Positions 1 through 6,585 of a stretch of 11,620 bases of DNA are shown one piece after another. This DNA comes from a bacterium UBA1790 (GTDB lineage: Bacteria; Bacteroidota; Bacteroidia; Bacteroidales; Muribaculaceae), in the NCBI GenBank assembly GCA_002314465.1, contig DCGA01000014.1, positions 1 to 11,620 on the forward strand, given 5' to 3'. The translations under genes were made by a program, and so were the position numbers. The notes beneath the pieces are model-generated. The model saw only the letters and a list, made by a program, of their open reading frames with translations. It was not told where the DNA came from and did no database searches. Positions within the stretch are counted from its first letter, which is position 1. Every line of letters starts with the position of its first letter.

Positions 1-494
1 TGCTCAATGGGGTTCTGGGTAGCGAGAACCAGGAAGGGATCGTCGAGTTTGAAAGTATTCTCGCCGATTGTTACCTGGCGTTCCTGCATGGCCTCGAGGA
101 GTGCGCTCTGCACCTTGGCGGGAGCGCGGTTGATTTCGTCGGCCAGTACGAAGTTGGCAAATACCGGACCCTTCTTCACCTCGAAGCTTTCCTTCTTGAT
201 GCTGTAGACCATAGTACCTACAACGTCGGCGGGCAGCAAGTCGGGTGTAAACTGGATGCGGCTGAAATTAGCGTCGATGAGTGACGCGAGTGTTTTAATG
301 GCAAGAGTCTTTGCCAATCCGGGAACACCTTCGAGAAGAACGTGTCCGTTGGCGAGCAAAGCGATGAGCAGTGAATCTACAAGGTGCTTTTGACCCACGA
401 TGGTCTGGTCCATACCCTGCTTAATCATGTTCACAAAGTTGCTCTTGCTTGCAATCAAGTCGTTTAGCTCTCTGATATTAACAGTTTCGCTCAT
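1..494 (-). CDS. MoxR-family AAA+ ATPase, N-terminal part (cut by window edge)
   Basis: The frame opens with ATG at 494-492 and stays open for 164 codons to the window edge, so the C-terminal half is missing. Visible AAA+ motifs are Walker A GVPGLAKT (residues 56-63), Walker B FVLADEIN (115-122) and the sensor-1 stretch ATQNP (158-162), all in the form typical of MoxR ATPases. The family acts as chaperone-like ATPases, usually encoded beside DUF58 and von Willebrand factor A proteins and linked to assembly or stress functions at the envelope. The partner genes would lie beyond position 1 and cannot be seen. A -7-like TAATTTTG lies on the same strand at 544-537, leaving a leader of roughly 35-40 nt. 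Family assignment is firm; the cellular role is not shown by the sequence. Confidence 0.95.
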   Translation of the reverse strand, partial: MSETVNIRELNDLIASKSNFVNMIKQGMDQTIVGQKHLVDSLLIALLANGHVLLEGVPGLAKTLAIKTLASLIDANFSRIQFTPDLLPADVVGTMVYSIKKESFEVKKGPVFANFVLADEINRAPAKVQSALLEAMQERQVTIGENTFKLDDPFLVLATQNPIE

Positions 495-536
495 AATTAT
501 TCTGTGTTTAAAAATCTATCTAATTAAATTACGATG

Positions 537-544
537 CAAAATTA
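537..544 (-). promoter_or_regulatory. Putative -7 element of the MoxR gene promoter
   Basis: On the minus strand this reads TAATTTTG, matching the Bacteroidetes consensus TAnnTTTG, about 43 nt upstream of the MoxR start codon. No good -33 TTG is seen at the expected distance, so the call rests on the -7 box alone. Confidence 0.45.
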
Positions 545-553
545 TCAAATTGC

Positions 554-634
554 CGTTAATTGTGCTATAGCAATTTCGTTAATGATATGTATTTTAAGTT
601 AACTATGTTAAAGCAAAAGGACAAGTATGTTAAA
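554..634. repeat. Two pairs of short direct repeats upstream of the MoxR gene
   Basis: CGTTAAT occurs at 554-560 and 577-583 (start-to-start 23 bp), with AATTG/CAATT arms (558-562, 571-575) around TGCTATAG between them. TATGTTAAA occurs at 604-612 and 626-634 (start-to-start 22 bp). Both spacings are about two helical turns, as for paired regulator sites, but the stretch is very AT-rich and chance is possible. The rest of the 495-722 gap holds only the promoter box and the terminator listed separately; no gene is seen there. Confidence 0.35.
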
Positions 635-661
635 AAGTATTGAGCAAATGCAACTTTATCA

Positions 662-699
662 TAAAAAACGCGCCTTGCAGCAATAAATGTGCAGGGCGC
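662..699 (-). terminator. Intrinsic terminator of the HU operon
   Basis: The arms 670-679 and 690-699 pair over 10 bp with one G-U and a 10-nt loop. Read on the minus strand the stem is followed by a run of six T, then AT. It sits just past the stop codon of the HU-LysM gene (723), so it ends the minus-strand operon. Confidence 0.85.
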
Positions 700-722
700 A
701 TGATGCGATATTAAGCTAAAGC

Positions 723-1991
723 TTACTTCTTGCGATACTTGCCTTTCTTGGCAGTTTTGCTGCCGGCGGTAGACGGGAACTTGGCGAATACCTGAGCCGA
801 CTTGATGCGAGCCTGTTTCACGCTCTCGGGGTCGTTGACATCTATGCCATATTTCTCGGCAGGCGGGATGACTACAACGGTACCCGGCGTGATGTGATTG
901 GGGTTATCGAGTTTGTCCTTGTTTTCCTCGTAGATATACACCCAGAAATCACGGCTTCCATAGTGCTTCATCGCCATGCGTGTGAGGAACATTGTCTTAG
1001 TGCAGGTATCGGTAACCACCTTTGGCTGAGCAGGTTCTTCAACGGGAGCAGCAGTAGTGTCGGCCTCACCTATTTCTTGACGCATAACCTGTTCGCCGGT
1101 CGACATCTCGTCCTTGTCGCTCACGGTAACAGTATCGGTGGGAGCGACCGATTTACTCTGGTTGTTCATGCCCAGCGTGTAAGCACCCCACCCCACTAAA
1201 AGAAGCGCAAGCATGCCCAGTGCACCGTAAACGGCACCGCGTATTGTGGACTTTCGTGCGATTTCGCGTTTTGCCTTCTCAAACTCAACGATCGAGTGGT
1301 CGTCCTCATCGTCATCGGCCTCGTATTGCGGCTCGGTTTCGGGCTCTTCTGAGGGCTCGGTTTCGGGTTCTTCAACAGGCTCCTCAGCGGGTTCGGTTTC
1401 GGGTTCTTCTTCAGGTTCCTCGGTGGGCTCGGTTTCGGGTTCTTCGACCGGCTCTTCTACTGGCGCAGCAAGGGGCATGAACGGTGGAGGAGTGAGTGCA
1501 ACCGGTTCTTCGGTAACTACTTCTTCCTCAGTATCTTCACTTGAAGTTTCAAGAGCCTCATCGGCCGATTCGTCATCGATGTTTTCGGGTGCATCGTCAA
1601 CGGGTTCTTCGACAAATTCCTCGGGTGCGACATCGCCGTTAATTGCGGCAAGTTGCTCATCGGTGATATCGTCGTCGAGGACTACAGTTTCAAACTGTGC
1701 AAACGGTTCGTTCAGGGCGTCGGCAAGCGACTTGGCTGGAGTGAAAACAAGGCGGTTGTGAGAGGGAATCTCAACCTCCTGCCCGGTGTTCACACTAACG
1801 CTCTTGCGCGACTTGACTTCTTCGATTTTGAATTGTCCAAGGTTCTTGATGCGCACGCTCTCACCATTGATAAGAGCCTGCGACACAGTGGCAAACAGTT
1901 CCTTGAGGAAAAGTTCGCTCATGCGCTTGGAGGTATTGGTAGCCTCGGCCACCAGTTCGATAAGTTCGGGGAAAGTAATCTTGCTGTTCAT
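723..1991 (-). CDS. Membrane-anchored HU domain protein with acidic repeat linker and C-terminal LysM-like domain
   Basis: This 422-aa protein has a modular layout. Residues 1-93 are an HU/IHF-type DNA-binding domain. Residues 94-236 are a very acidic, Pro-rich linker, with three and a half 12-residue units of the type EEPVEEPETEPT at 179-221. Residues 252-274 form one hydrophobic transmembrane helix. Residues 275-328 are a second linker, and 330-377 resemble a LysM domain of the YgaU/XkdP type (pattern HYG..xFWVYIYEENKDKL then ITPGTVVVIPP). The tail is basic and ends in KKGKYRKK. Basic residues before the helix (KAKREIARK) predict HU in the cytoplasm and LysM in the periplasm, so the protein could tether DNA to the envelope; that role is inference. 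At the position of the intercalating proline of HU (Pro63) this domain has Val67, which suggests weaker bending. It starts 6 nt after the stop of the small HU gene, so the two are probably co-transcribed. Confidence 0.9.
   Translation of the reverse strand: MNSKITFPELIELVAEATNTSKRMSELFLKELFATVSQALINGESVRIKNLGQFKIEEVKSRKSVSVNTGQEVEIPSHNRLVFTPAKSLADALNEPFAQFETVVLDDDITDEQLAAINGDVAPEEFVEEPVDDAPENIDDESADEALETSSEDTEEEVVTEEPVALTPPPFMPLAAPVEEPVEEPETEPTEEPEEEPETEPAEEPVEEPETEPSEEPETEPQYEADDDEDDHSIVEFEKAKREIARKSTIRGAVYGALGMLALLLVGWGAYTLGMNNQSKSVAPTDTVTVSDKDEMSTGEQVMRQEIGEADTTAAPVEEPAQPKVVTDTCTKTMFLTRMAMKHYGSRDFWVYIYEENKDKLDNPNHITPGTVVVIPPAEKYGIDVNDPESVKQARIKSAQVFAKFPSTAGSKTAKKGKYRKK
1329..1457 (-). repeat. 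In-frame 36-bp tandem repeat coding Pro/Glu-rich linker
   Basis: Codons 179-221 of the HU-LysM gene contain three 12-codon units (EEPVEEPETEPT, EEPEEEPETEPA, EEPVEEPETEPS) and a partial fourth (EEPETEP). Nucleotide similarity between units is high, as seen in recurring GGTTCGGTTTCGGGTTCTTC on the plus strand. Such arrays change copy number by slippage, so the linker length may differ between strains. Confidence 0.85.
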
Positions 1992-1997
1992 GGCCGT

Positions 1998-2270
1998 TTA
2001 TTTTAGTTTGCCCTTGAGCACGTTACTAATCTTGAACGACATGGCAATCTTGGGCGGCACAAGCATGCGCTTACCGTTGCCCGGGTTGACCACAACGCGT
2101 TCATTTTTTTTCTTAGCCTCAAAGGTGCCAAAACTGGGAATGGCAATGCTGTCGAGCTCACCGCAGCGGCTTGCCACCACCTCGGTAAACGCCTCGAGCA
2201 GTTTGTTGATGTCCTCGCTGCTGCGCCCCAGTTTATCGGCCAGCAGTCCCACAAGTTTCTTATTCTCCAT
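1998..2270 (-). CDS. Small HU/IHF-family nucleoid protein
   Basis: This 90-aa protein has the full length and pattern of an HU-family histone-like protein: two N-terminal helices, the turn IPSFGTFEAKKK (residues 43-54) and a beta-arm with VNPGNGK at 61-67. The DNA-intercalating proline is present at the canonical position 63. HU proteins bind and bend DNA as dimers and help organise the nucleoid. ATG at 2270-2268 is preferred over an in-frame TTG three codons upstream because it gives the standard HU N-terminus (MENKKLVGLLADKLG). It is the first gene of an operon with the membrane-anchored HU-LysM protein, so heterodimer formation between the two is possible. A TATCTTTG box lies about 55 nt upstream on the same strand. 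Confidence 0.93.
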   Translation of the reverse strand: MENKKLVGLLADKLGRSSEDINKLLEAFTEVVASRCGELDSIAIPSFGTFEAKKKNERVVVNPGNGKRMLVPPKIAMSFKISNVLKGKLK

Positions 2271-2323
2271 GAATGTCAAGTGCCTTAAAGAACCAATAGT
2301 ATCCCATGATATGGAATGAAATG

Positions 2324-2331
2324 CAAAGATA
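2324..2331 (-). promoter_or_regulatory. Putative -7 element of the HU operon promoter
   Basis: On the minus strand this reads TATCTTTG, a perfect TAnnTTTG match. A TTTG on the same strand at 2358-2355 could be the -33 element, with a slightly long 23-nt spacer. The leader would be about 45-50 nt. Confidence 0.6.
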
Positions 2332-2375
2332 CAATATTTTTTAGACTAAAACCACAAATAGCACCAAAGAATGAG

Positions 2376-2393
2376 CAAAGTTTTTAAACTTTG
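2376..2393. promoter_or_regulatory. Perfect 18-bp palindrome between divergent HU and glnS promoters
   Basis: CAAAGTTT at 2376-2383 and AAACTTTG at 2386-2393 are perfect inverted repeats separated by TT. The site lies between the divergent -33 regions of the HU operon and glnS, about 10 bp upstream of the glnS -33 box. That placement suits an operator; no regulator is identified. Confidence 0.45.
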
Positions 2394-2403
2394 GGAGTTA
2401 TAC

Positions 2404-2434
2404 TTGTAAGTTTCTTTGTTTTTTTGTAACTTTG
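2404..2434 (+). promoter_or_regulatory. glnS promoter (Bacteroidetes-type -33/-7)
   Basis: TTG at 2404-2406 and TAACTTTG at 2427-2434 are separated by 20 nt, matching the Bacteroides primary sigma consensus in sequence and spacing. The expected transcription start is near 2441, giving a leader of about 40 nt before the ATG at 2483. Confidence 0.8.
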
Positions 2435-2482
2435 CAGTTTGATAGAAAAGCATTAATCACTCACATATATACATTTTATTAT

Positions 2483-4201
2483 ATGGCAGAAAATGTAAAC
2501 AACGCTCCCGCAGAGGAGAAGAAACAATTGAACTTTGTTCAGCAGTTGGTTGCCGATGACCTGGCAGCGGGTAAGAATGGCGGACGCCTTAACACCCGTT
2601 TCCCACCCGAGCCCAACGGTTACCTGCACATTGGCCACGCCAAGGCTATCTGCATGGACTTCGGTGTAGCCGAGATGATGGGCGGCACCTGCAACCTTCG
2701 CTTTGACGATACCAATCCCCAGAAGGAGGATACCGAGTATGTAGAATCTATCATGCGCGACATCCACTGGTTAGGTTATGACTGGGGCGACCGCCTGTAC
2801 TACGCAAGCGATTACTTCGAGAAACTGTATGACTTTGCCATCGACCTGATTAAGCGCGGCATGGCCTACGTTGACGACCAGAGCAGCGAGGAGATAGCCA
2901 AGCAGAAAGGCACCCCCACCACACTCGGTACCCACAGCCCCTACCGCGACCGCTCGGTTGAGGAAAACCTCGACCTGTTTGAGCGCATGAACAAGGGCGA
3001 ATTTGACGAGGGCACCCGCGTGCTTCGTGCCAAGATAGACATGGCATCGAGCAACATGCACTTCCGCGACCCCATCATGTACCGCATCATCAAGACACCC
3101 CACTGGCGCACCGGCGAGAAGTGGAAAGTATACCCCATGTATGACTTTGCCCACGGACAGAGCGACTACTTTGAGGGCGTCACCCACTCTATTTGCACCC
3201 TGGAGTTTGTTCCCCACCGTCCGTTGTATGAGTACTTCGTTAAGTTGCTCGCCGGCGACAAGGTAGAGGAATACTGCCCCCGCCAGATTGAGTTCAACCG
3301 CCTGAACCTCACCTACACCGTGATGAGCAAGCGCAAACTGCTCCAGCTCGTTAAGGAAGGCCTCGTGGCAGGTTGGGACGATCCCCGCATGCCGACTATC
3401 TGCGGTCTGCGTCGCCGTGGTTATACCCCCCAATCAATCAAGAACTTCCTCGATGCCATCGGTTACACCAAGTTTGAGGCGCTCAACGACATCAGCCTTC
3501 TCGAGCATAGCATTCGCGAAGACCTCAACAAGAACGCCAACCGCGTGAGCGCCGTTCTTGACCCTGTAAAGGTGGTTATCACCAACTATCCCGAGGGCAA
3601 GGTTGAAATGCTCGAGATGGACAATAACCCCGAGCAGGAAAACGCAGGCAAGCACCAGATGCCTTTCACCCGCGAAATCTACATTGAGCGCGAGGACTTC
3701 ATGGAAGAAGCGCCCAAGAAATTCTTCCGCATGACCCCCGGCAAGGAGGTTCGCCTGAAGGGTGCATACATCGTGATGTGTGACGAGTGTGTAAAGGATG
3801 CCGATGGCAATATCACCGAGATCCACTGTACTTATGACCCCGACACACTGAGCGGAACCGAAGGCGGCAACCGCAAGGTAAAGGGTACGCTGCACTGGGT
3901 ATCGGTAGAGCATGCCGTTGATGCTGAGGTACGTATCTACGACCGTCTGTTCTCTATCGAGAATCCCTCGGCCGAGGCAGAGCGCGACTTCCGCGAACTT
4001 CTCAACCCCGACTCACTCAAGGTTATCACCAACGCCAAGATTGAGCCGTTCCTGGCCGAGACCGCCAAGGTTGAAGACAAGTATCAGTTCCAGCGCATCG
4101 GTTACTTCTGCGTAGACGCCGACAGTACCGAAGGTCACCTGGTATTCAACCGCACAATCAGCCTCAAGGACAGCTGGGCAAAAGCACAGAAAAAACAATA
4201 A
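2483..4201 (+). CDS. glnS: Glutaminyl-tRNA synthetase
   Basis: This 572-aa class I aminoacyl-tRNA synthetase charges tRNA-Gln with glutamine in the cytoplasm. The Rossmann catalytic core carries the HIGH motif within [15 protein letters not shown] (residues 41-55) and the KMSKS-equivalent VMSKRK (280-285), the form usual in Gln[11 protein letters not shown] (74-82) and YDFAHGQSD (220-228) are further active-site signatures. The C-terminal part from about 345 contains the anticodon-binding beta-barrels. The length is close to that of Escherichia coli GlnRS and the gene looks intact. The frame also reads 17 codons further upstream from a TTG at 2432, but that TTG lies inside the -7 promoter box, so ATG at 2483 ([14 protein letters not shown]) is chosen. 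Presence of this enzyme implies direct Gln-tRNA formation. Confidence 0.98.
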   Translation: MAENVNNAPAEEKKQLNFVQQLVADDLAAGKNGGRLNTRFPPEPNGYLHIGHAKAICMDFGVAEMMGGTCNLRFDDTNPQKEDTEYVESIMRDIHWLGYDWGDRLYYASDYFEKLYDFAIDLIKRGMAYVDDQSSEEIAKQKGTPTTLGTHSPYRDRSVEENLDLFERMNKGEFDEGTRVLRAKIDMASSNMHFRDPIMYRIIKTPHWRTGEKWKVYPMYDFAHGQSDYFEGVTHSICTLEFVPHRPLYEYFVKLLAGDKVEEYCPRQIEFNRLNLTYTVMSKRKLLQLVKEGLVAGWDDPRMPTICGLRRRGYTPQSIKNFLDAIGYTKFEALNDISLLEHSIREDLNKNANRVSAVLDPVKVVITNYPEGKVEMLEMDNNPEQENAGKHQMPFTREIYIEREDFMEEAPKKFFRMTPGKEVRLKGAYIVMCDECVKDADGNITEIHCTYDPDTLSGTEGGNRKVKGTLHWVSVEHAVDAEVRIYDRLFSIENPSAEAERDFRELLNPDSLKVITNAKIEPFLAETAKVEDKYQFQRIGYFCVDADSTEGHLVFNRTISLKDSWAKAQKKQ

Positions 4202-4229
4202 GACGCAACAAATGCGCCAACCATAACAG

Positions 4230-4268
4230 CCACGGCTCGTGCTAAAAGCGCGGGCCGCGGTCTTTATT
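4230..4268 (+). terminator. GC-rich hairpin after glnS, likely terminator
   Basis: Arms 4230-4242 and 4248-4260 pair over 13 positions with two G-U pairs and one A-C mismatch, with a TAAAA loop. The following TCTTTATT is only a weak T tract. It starts 28 nt after the glnS stop. No tRNA or other RNA gene is seen in 4202-4389. Confidence 0.6.
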
Positions 4269-4289
4269 ATGCAGAAATACCGGCCTACC

Positions 4290-4322
4290 TTGCCGATTAT
4301 TGGAGAATTATTGCTACTTTTG
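4290..4322 (+). promoter_or_regulatory. Putative promoter of the AraC-family gene
   Basis: TACTTTTG at 4315-4322 matches TAnnTTTG. The best -33 candidate is TTG at 4290-4292 with a 22-nt spacer, slightly long. The leader to ATG 4390 would be about 60 nt. Confidence 0.55.
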
Positions 4323-4389
4323 TATCGTAATAGCACTATTGAGACATTGAAAGCAGCACCGCCTGCTCCTCTATTATCCTAAGACGAAT

Positions 4390-5226
4390 ATGAAATTTGA
4401 ACCCATCCCTGCCCACGAATCCTTGCATCAGTTTGTACGCAACTACTGGATTCTGACATCGCGATGCACAGCGCCCGGAACGCAACGAATACTATCGAAC
4501 GGGGCGACAAGCCTCCACTTCTACATCTCGCAGAACGTACACCTTGATAACGAAGAGCGTGCCTACTGCACAGCTCTCAATCATCACGACCTTGCCGTTA
4601 TGGATATCAAGACAACCGAAGGCGATTTCAACGTGTTCGGAGTAGAGTTTGTCCCCTTTGGTACACGTGCGTTCTTTAACATGAGCAATCACACCGAGCC
4701 TCACATCAATCCCGAGGACCTTGGTGATGAGGAATTCATTGCCCTGGACGAGAAAATACACAATGCACGGGACAACGAAGAGCGCCGCCAGTTGATGGAC
4801 GAGTTCCTCATCAAGCGTATGGAGCAGAAGATTGCTACCGGAATAAACATGCAGCGAATGGAGGACGTGTTTGAGGACATAGACGAGAGCAACACCACCG
4901 GCGATATGGCGTCGAATGCCTGCCTCGGTCCCAAGCAGTTCACCCGCGTGTTCTCGGAGTATGTGGGCATGTCGCCCAAGAGTTACCAGCGCCTCCTGCG
5001 CTTTCACCGCGCACTCGCCCAGATGAACGAGGGCAAGGACTCGCTGAGTGATATCGCCTATGACTGCGGCTACTATGACCTTGCACACATGGCCAATGAC
5101 TTTCACCAGCTATGCGGCTACAGTCCCAGCGATTTACTGGCAATGGGCGACAAGCTCACCGAAGTGTTCCAGAACACTTTCACACAATCGATGAAGAAGA
5201 AAATCCAGATTGAGAACCTTGAATAA
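4390..5226 (+). CDS. AraC/XylS-family transcriptional regulator
   Basis: This 278-aa protein has a C-terminal AraC-type double helix-turn-helix at about 155-251. The second HTH reads SLSDIAYDCGYYDLAHMANDF (split here: SLSDIAYDCGYY at 218-229, then DLAHMANDF), followed by the hallmark CGYSPSDLL (242-250). The first HTH spans GDMASNACLGPKQFTRVF (171-188). The N-terminal region begins FEPIPAHESLHQFVRNYWIL and resembles the sensor domain (DUF6597-like) found in many Bacteroidetes AraC regulators; its ligand is unknown. The protein is expected to bind DNA in the cytoplasm and regulate transcription, possibly of the small secreted genes just downstream, but no binding site is visible to support that. 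It is bounded by hairpins on both sides, so it appears monocistronic. Confidence 0.93.
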   Translation: MKFEPIPAHESLHQFVRNYWILTSRCTAPGTQRILSNGATSLHFYISQNVHLDNEERAYCTALNHHDLAVMDIKTTEGDFNVFGVEFVPFGTRAFFNMSNHTEPHINPEDLGDEEFIALDEKIHNARDNEERRQLMDEFLIKRMEQKIATGINMQRMEDVFEDIDESNTTGDMASNACLGPKQFTRVFSEYVGMSPKSYQRLLRFHRALAQMNEGKDSLSDIAYDCGYYDLAHMANDFHQLCGYSPSDLLAMGDKLTEVFQNTFTQSMKKKIQIENLE

Positions 5227-5252
5227 CCATCAAGGAAACGATTTCATACAAT

Positions 5253-5290
5253 AAAACGGGATGTTCGTACAAAGAGCATCCCGTTTTTTT
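5253..5290 (+). terminator. Strong intrinsic terminator after the AraC-family gene
   Basis: AAAACGGGATG (5253-5263) is perfectly complementary to 5277-5287, and pairing can extend by three more positions to leave a 7-nt loop. A T tract runs to 5290. Its T tract overlaps the -33 box of the next promoter. Confidence 0.92.
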
Positions 5291-5319
5291 GCCACCATTA
5301 TTACTATGCCCTATATTTG
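5289..5319 (+). promoter_or_regulatory. Promoter of the small secreted protein gene
   Basis: TTG at 5289-5291 and TATATTTG at 5312-5319 have the consensus 20-nt spacer. Transcription would start near 5326, about 19 nt before ATG 5345. This placement rules out the upstream in-frame ATG at 5261 as the start. Confidence 0.8.
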
Positions 5320-5344
5320 CATTGCAAACCAAATTAATCGTTTT

Positions 5345-5713
5345 ATGAAACACACAATGATTCTATTGATTGCAATGCTCATGAGCTTTGGCACATCAAC
5401 GTTCGCAGGTACGAAAACCTCACAGAAAGTAAGCGTAGGCGGTACACAGATTGAAATCCCCGCAAACCTTATCATCAAGCAGACAATCACCTTCAACGAC
5501 GGCAAGGTGATTACAGTCTTCTACGAAAAACAAGGCGGAGTGTGCAAACTCTACTCAAAGGCCGACCTGAACAAGTACACAGGCGCCGACCTGAACCGCG
5601 TGAAGTCGACAAACTTTGAAATCACCGACCACACCGAGGGCAAGTGCGTCATGACCAAGAGTACAAGTGATGTGATGGGCTTGGCAAAGAGTATCTTTAA
5701 GCAACTGGGATAA
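5345..5713 (+). CDS. Small secreted protein of unknown function
   Basis: This 122-aa protein is not recognised as a known family. Residues 1-21 form a typical Sec signal peptide (MKHTMILLIAMLMSFGTSTFA), so the mature protein of about 100 aa should be periplasmic or exported. No lipobox cysteine is seen near the cleavage site. The mature part is predicted beta-rich at first (VSVGGTQIEIP, IIKQTITFNDGKVITVFYEK), then helical near the end (DVMGLAKSIFKQLG). Two cysteines, at 67 and 101, could form a disulfide. The ATG at 5345 is chosen because the upstream in-frame ATG at 5261 lies inside the preceding terminator and upstream of this gene's own promoter. It is a single-gene unit closed by a terminator at 5747-5771. 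Confidence 0.8.
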   Translation: MKHTMILLIAMLMSFGTSTFAGTKTSQKVSVGGTQIEIPANLIIKQTITFNDGKVITVFYEKQGGVCKLYSKADLNKYTGADLNRVKSTNFEITDHTEGKCVMTKSTSDVMGLAKSIFKQLG

Positions 5714-5746
5714 TACTACGGATTTTCATTAGTGAACGGATTATTT

Positions 5747-5771
5747 AAGGGAGGCTTCGGCCTCCTTTTTT
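5747..5771 (+). terminator. Intrinsic terminator with TTCG tetraloop
   Basis: Stem 5747-5755/5760-5768 (core GGAGGC/GCCTCC) closes a TTCG tetraloop and runs into a T tract. It lies 34 nt after the stop of the small secreted protein gene. Confidence 0.92.
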
Positions 5772-5835
5772 GTGTAAAAAACAAATCACGGCACAATAAT
5801 TGCATGAATAGTGATGTACAACCGTATTATTTTAC

Positions 5836-5843
5836 TAAATTTG
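5836..5843 (+). promoter_or_regulatory. Putative -7 element for the SPOR-repeat gene
   Basis: TAAATTTG matches TAnnTTTG and lies 23 nt before ATG 5867. No convincing -33 TTG is found about 20 nt upstream. Confidence 0.5.
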
Positions 5844-5866
5844 CACAAACTAATTATAACTAAGCA

Positions 5867-6514
5867 ATGAAACAGACAATTTTAGCACTGATAATGCTTC
5901 TTGCATCGATGATGACAAGCAATGCCGCCAATAAGGTTTACTATGTGGTTCAAGGCAGTTACAGCAGCCTTGAGAAAGCCACAGACGCCAATGAACTCGA
6001 AGCCCCAATCTATGAAGTGACAACCAACGGCAAGACCGTGTACCGCTTGTGCCCCGCATGCTTCTACAGTAAAGAAGATGCGCAGGAATATGCCCGTGCC
6101 GTAAAGCAAGCGCTTGGCAAAGACGCTTGGGTAAGCACTTGCAACGGTCTTGAAAAATGCGTGTATGGTAGCGACATGAACGATGTGACACCCATGAAAG
6201 CCACACCCAAGTCAACAACAATCTACTATGTGGTGGGCGGCAGTTACTCAAGCCTTGCAGCGGCAAGGGAGTACAACAAGAAATGCCCCGACAGCCTCGA
6301 AGCAACGATCATCAAATCGACCGTAAAAGGCAAAACGATGTACCGGGCGGTTGTAGGGTGCTATCTCGATAAGGACGAAGCACACAAGGACGCCAACCTT
6401 ATAAACGAGAACTACAAGACCGACTTCTGGGTGTTGCCAAGCAAGGGCCGCGCCAAGGTTGCCGAATATGGTGTAAACCTGAGAGGCTCGATCATATGGC
6501 TGGACCCCAAGTGA
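5867..6514 (+). CDS. Secreted protein with two SPOR-like repeats
   Basis: This 215-aa protein starts with a Sec signal peptide (about residues 1-21, ending SNAA) and then carries two tandem SPOR-like domains, at about 24-96 and 118-194. Both open with nearly the same block (YYVVQGSYSSL and YYVVGGSYSSL) and contain a KTVYR/KTMYR strand and a helix starting after K/KDEA-type residues, so one arose by internal duplication. SPOR domains bind denuded, amidase-processed peptidoglycan glycan strands at division sites, so a cell-wall role in the periplasm is likely. Unlike FtsN-type SPOR proteins there is no transmembrane anchor beyond the signal. Cysteines (62, 65, 92, 98 in the first half, 140 and 165 in the second) may form disulfides. 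The gene has its own promoter box and ends at a shared bidirectional terminator. Confidence 0.85.
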   Translation: MKQTILALIMLLASMMTSNAANKVYYVVQGSYSSLEKATDANELEAPIYEVTTNGKTVYRLCPACFYSKEDAQEYARAVKQALGKDAWVSTCNGLEKCVYGSDMNDVTPMKATPKSTTIYYVVGGSYSSLAAAREYNKKCPDSLEATIIKSTVKGKTMYRAVVGCYLDKDEAHKDANLINENYKTDFWVLPSKGRAKVAEYGVNLRGSIIWLDPK

Positions 6515-6535
6515 GCCAAGCAGAGACTATGAAAT

Positions 6536-6566
6536 AAAAATGGACGCCACGAGGCGTCCATTTTTT
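6536..6566. terminator. Bidirectional intrinsic terminator between convergent genes
   Basis: TGGACGCC (6541-6548) pairs with GGCGTCCA (6553-6560) around an ACGA loop. An A tract lies on the left and a T tract on the right, extending the stem and providing a T run on either strand. It serves the plus-strand SPOR gene and the minus-strand methyltransferase operon. Confidence 0.93.
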
Positions 6567-6585
6567 ATATCATGACTGTTGTATC

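Noticed and set aside
1246..1761. Ser/Gly-rich open frame on the plus strand
   Set aside because: It is the antisense shadow of the Pro/Glu repeat linker in the HU-LysM gene; its low complexity mirrors that repeat and it has no independent start signals.
2271..2279. TTG start three codons upstream for the small HU gene
   Set aside because: ATG 2270 gives the standard HU N-terminus; the added residues have no family support.
2432..2482. Upstream TTG extension of glnS
   Set aside because: The TTG lies within the -7 promoter box, so it would not be in the transcript; ATG 2483 gives a normal GlnRS N-terminus.
2771..3433. 220-codon minus-strand frame inside glnS
   Set aside because: glnS is certain on the plus strand; the antisense frame shows no recognisable motif and arises from codon bias.
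4202..4389. tRNA or small RNA gene after glnS
   Set aside because: The only structure is one long hairpin best read as a terminator; no cloverleaf or T-loop sequence is seen.
5261..5344. 28-codon N-terminal extension of the small secreted protein
   Set aside because: The ATG at 5261 lies in the preceding terminator stem and upstream of the gene's own promoter; it would also displace the signal peptide from the N-terminus.
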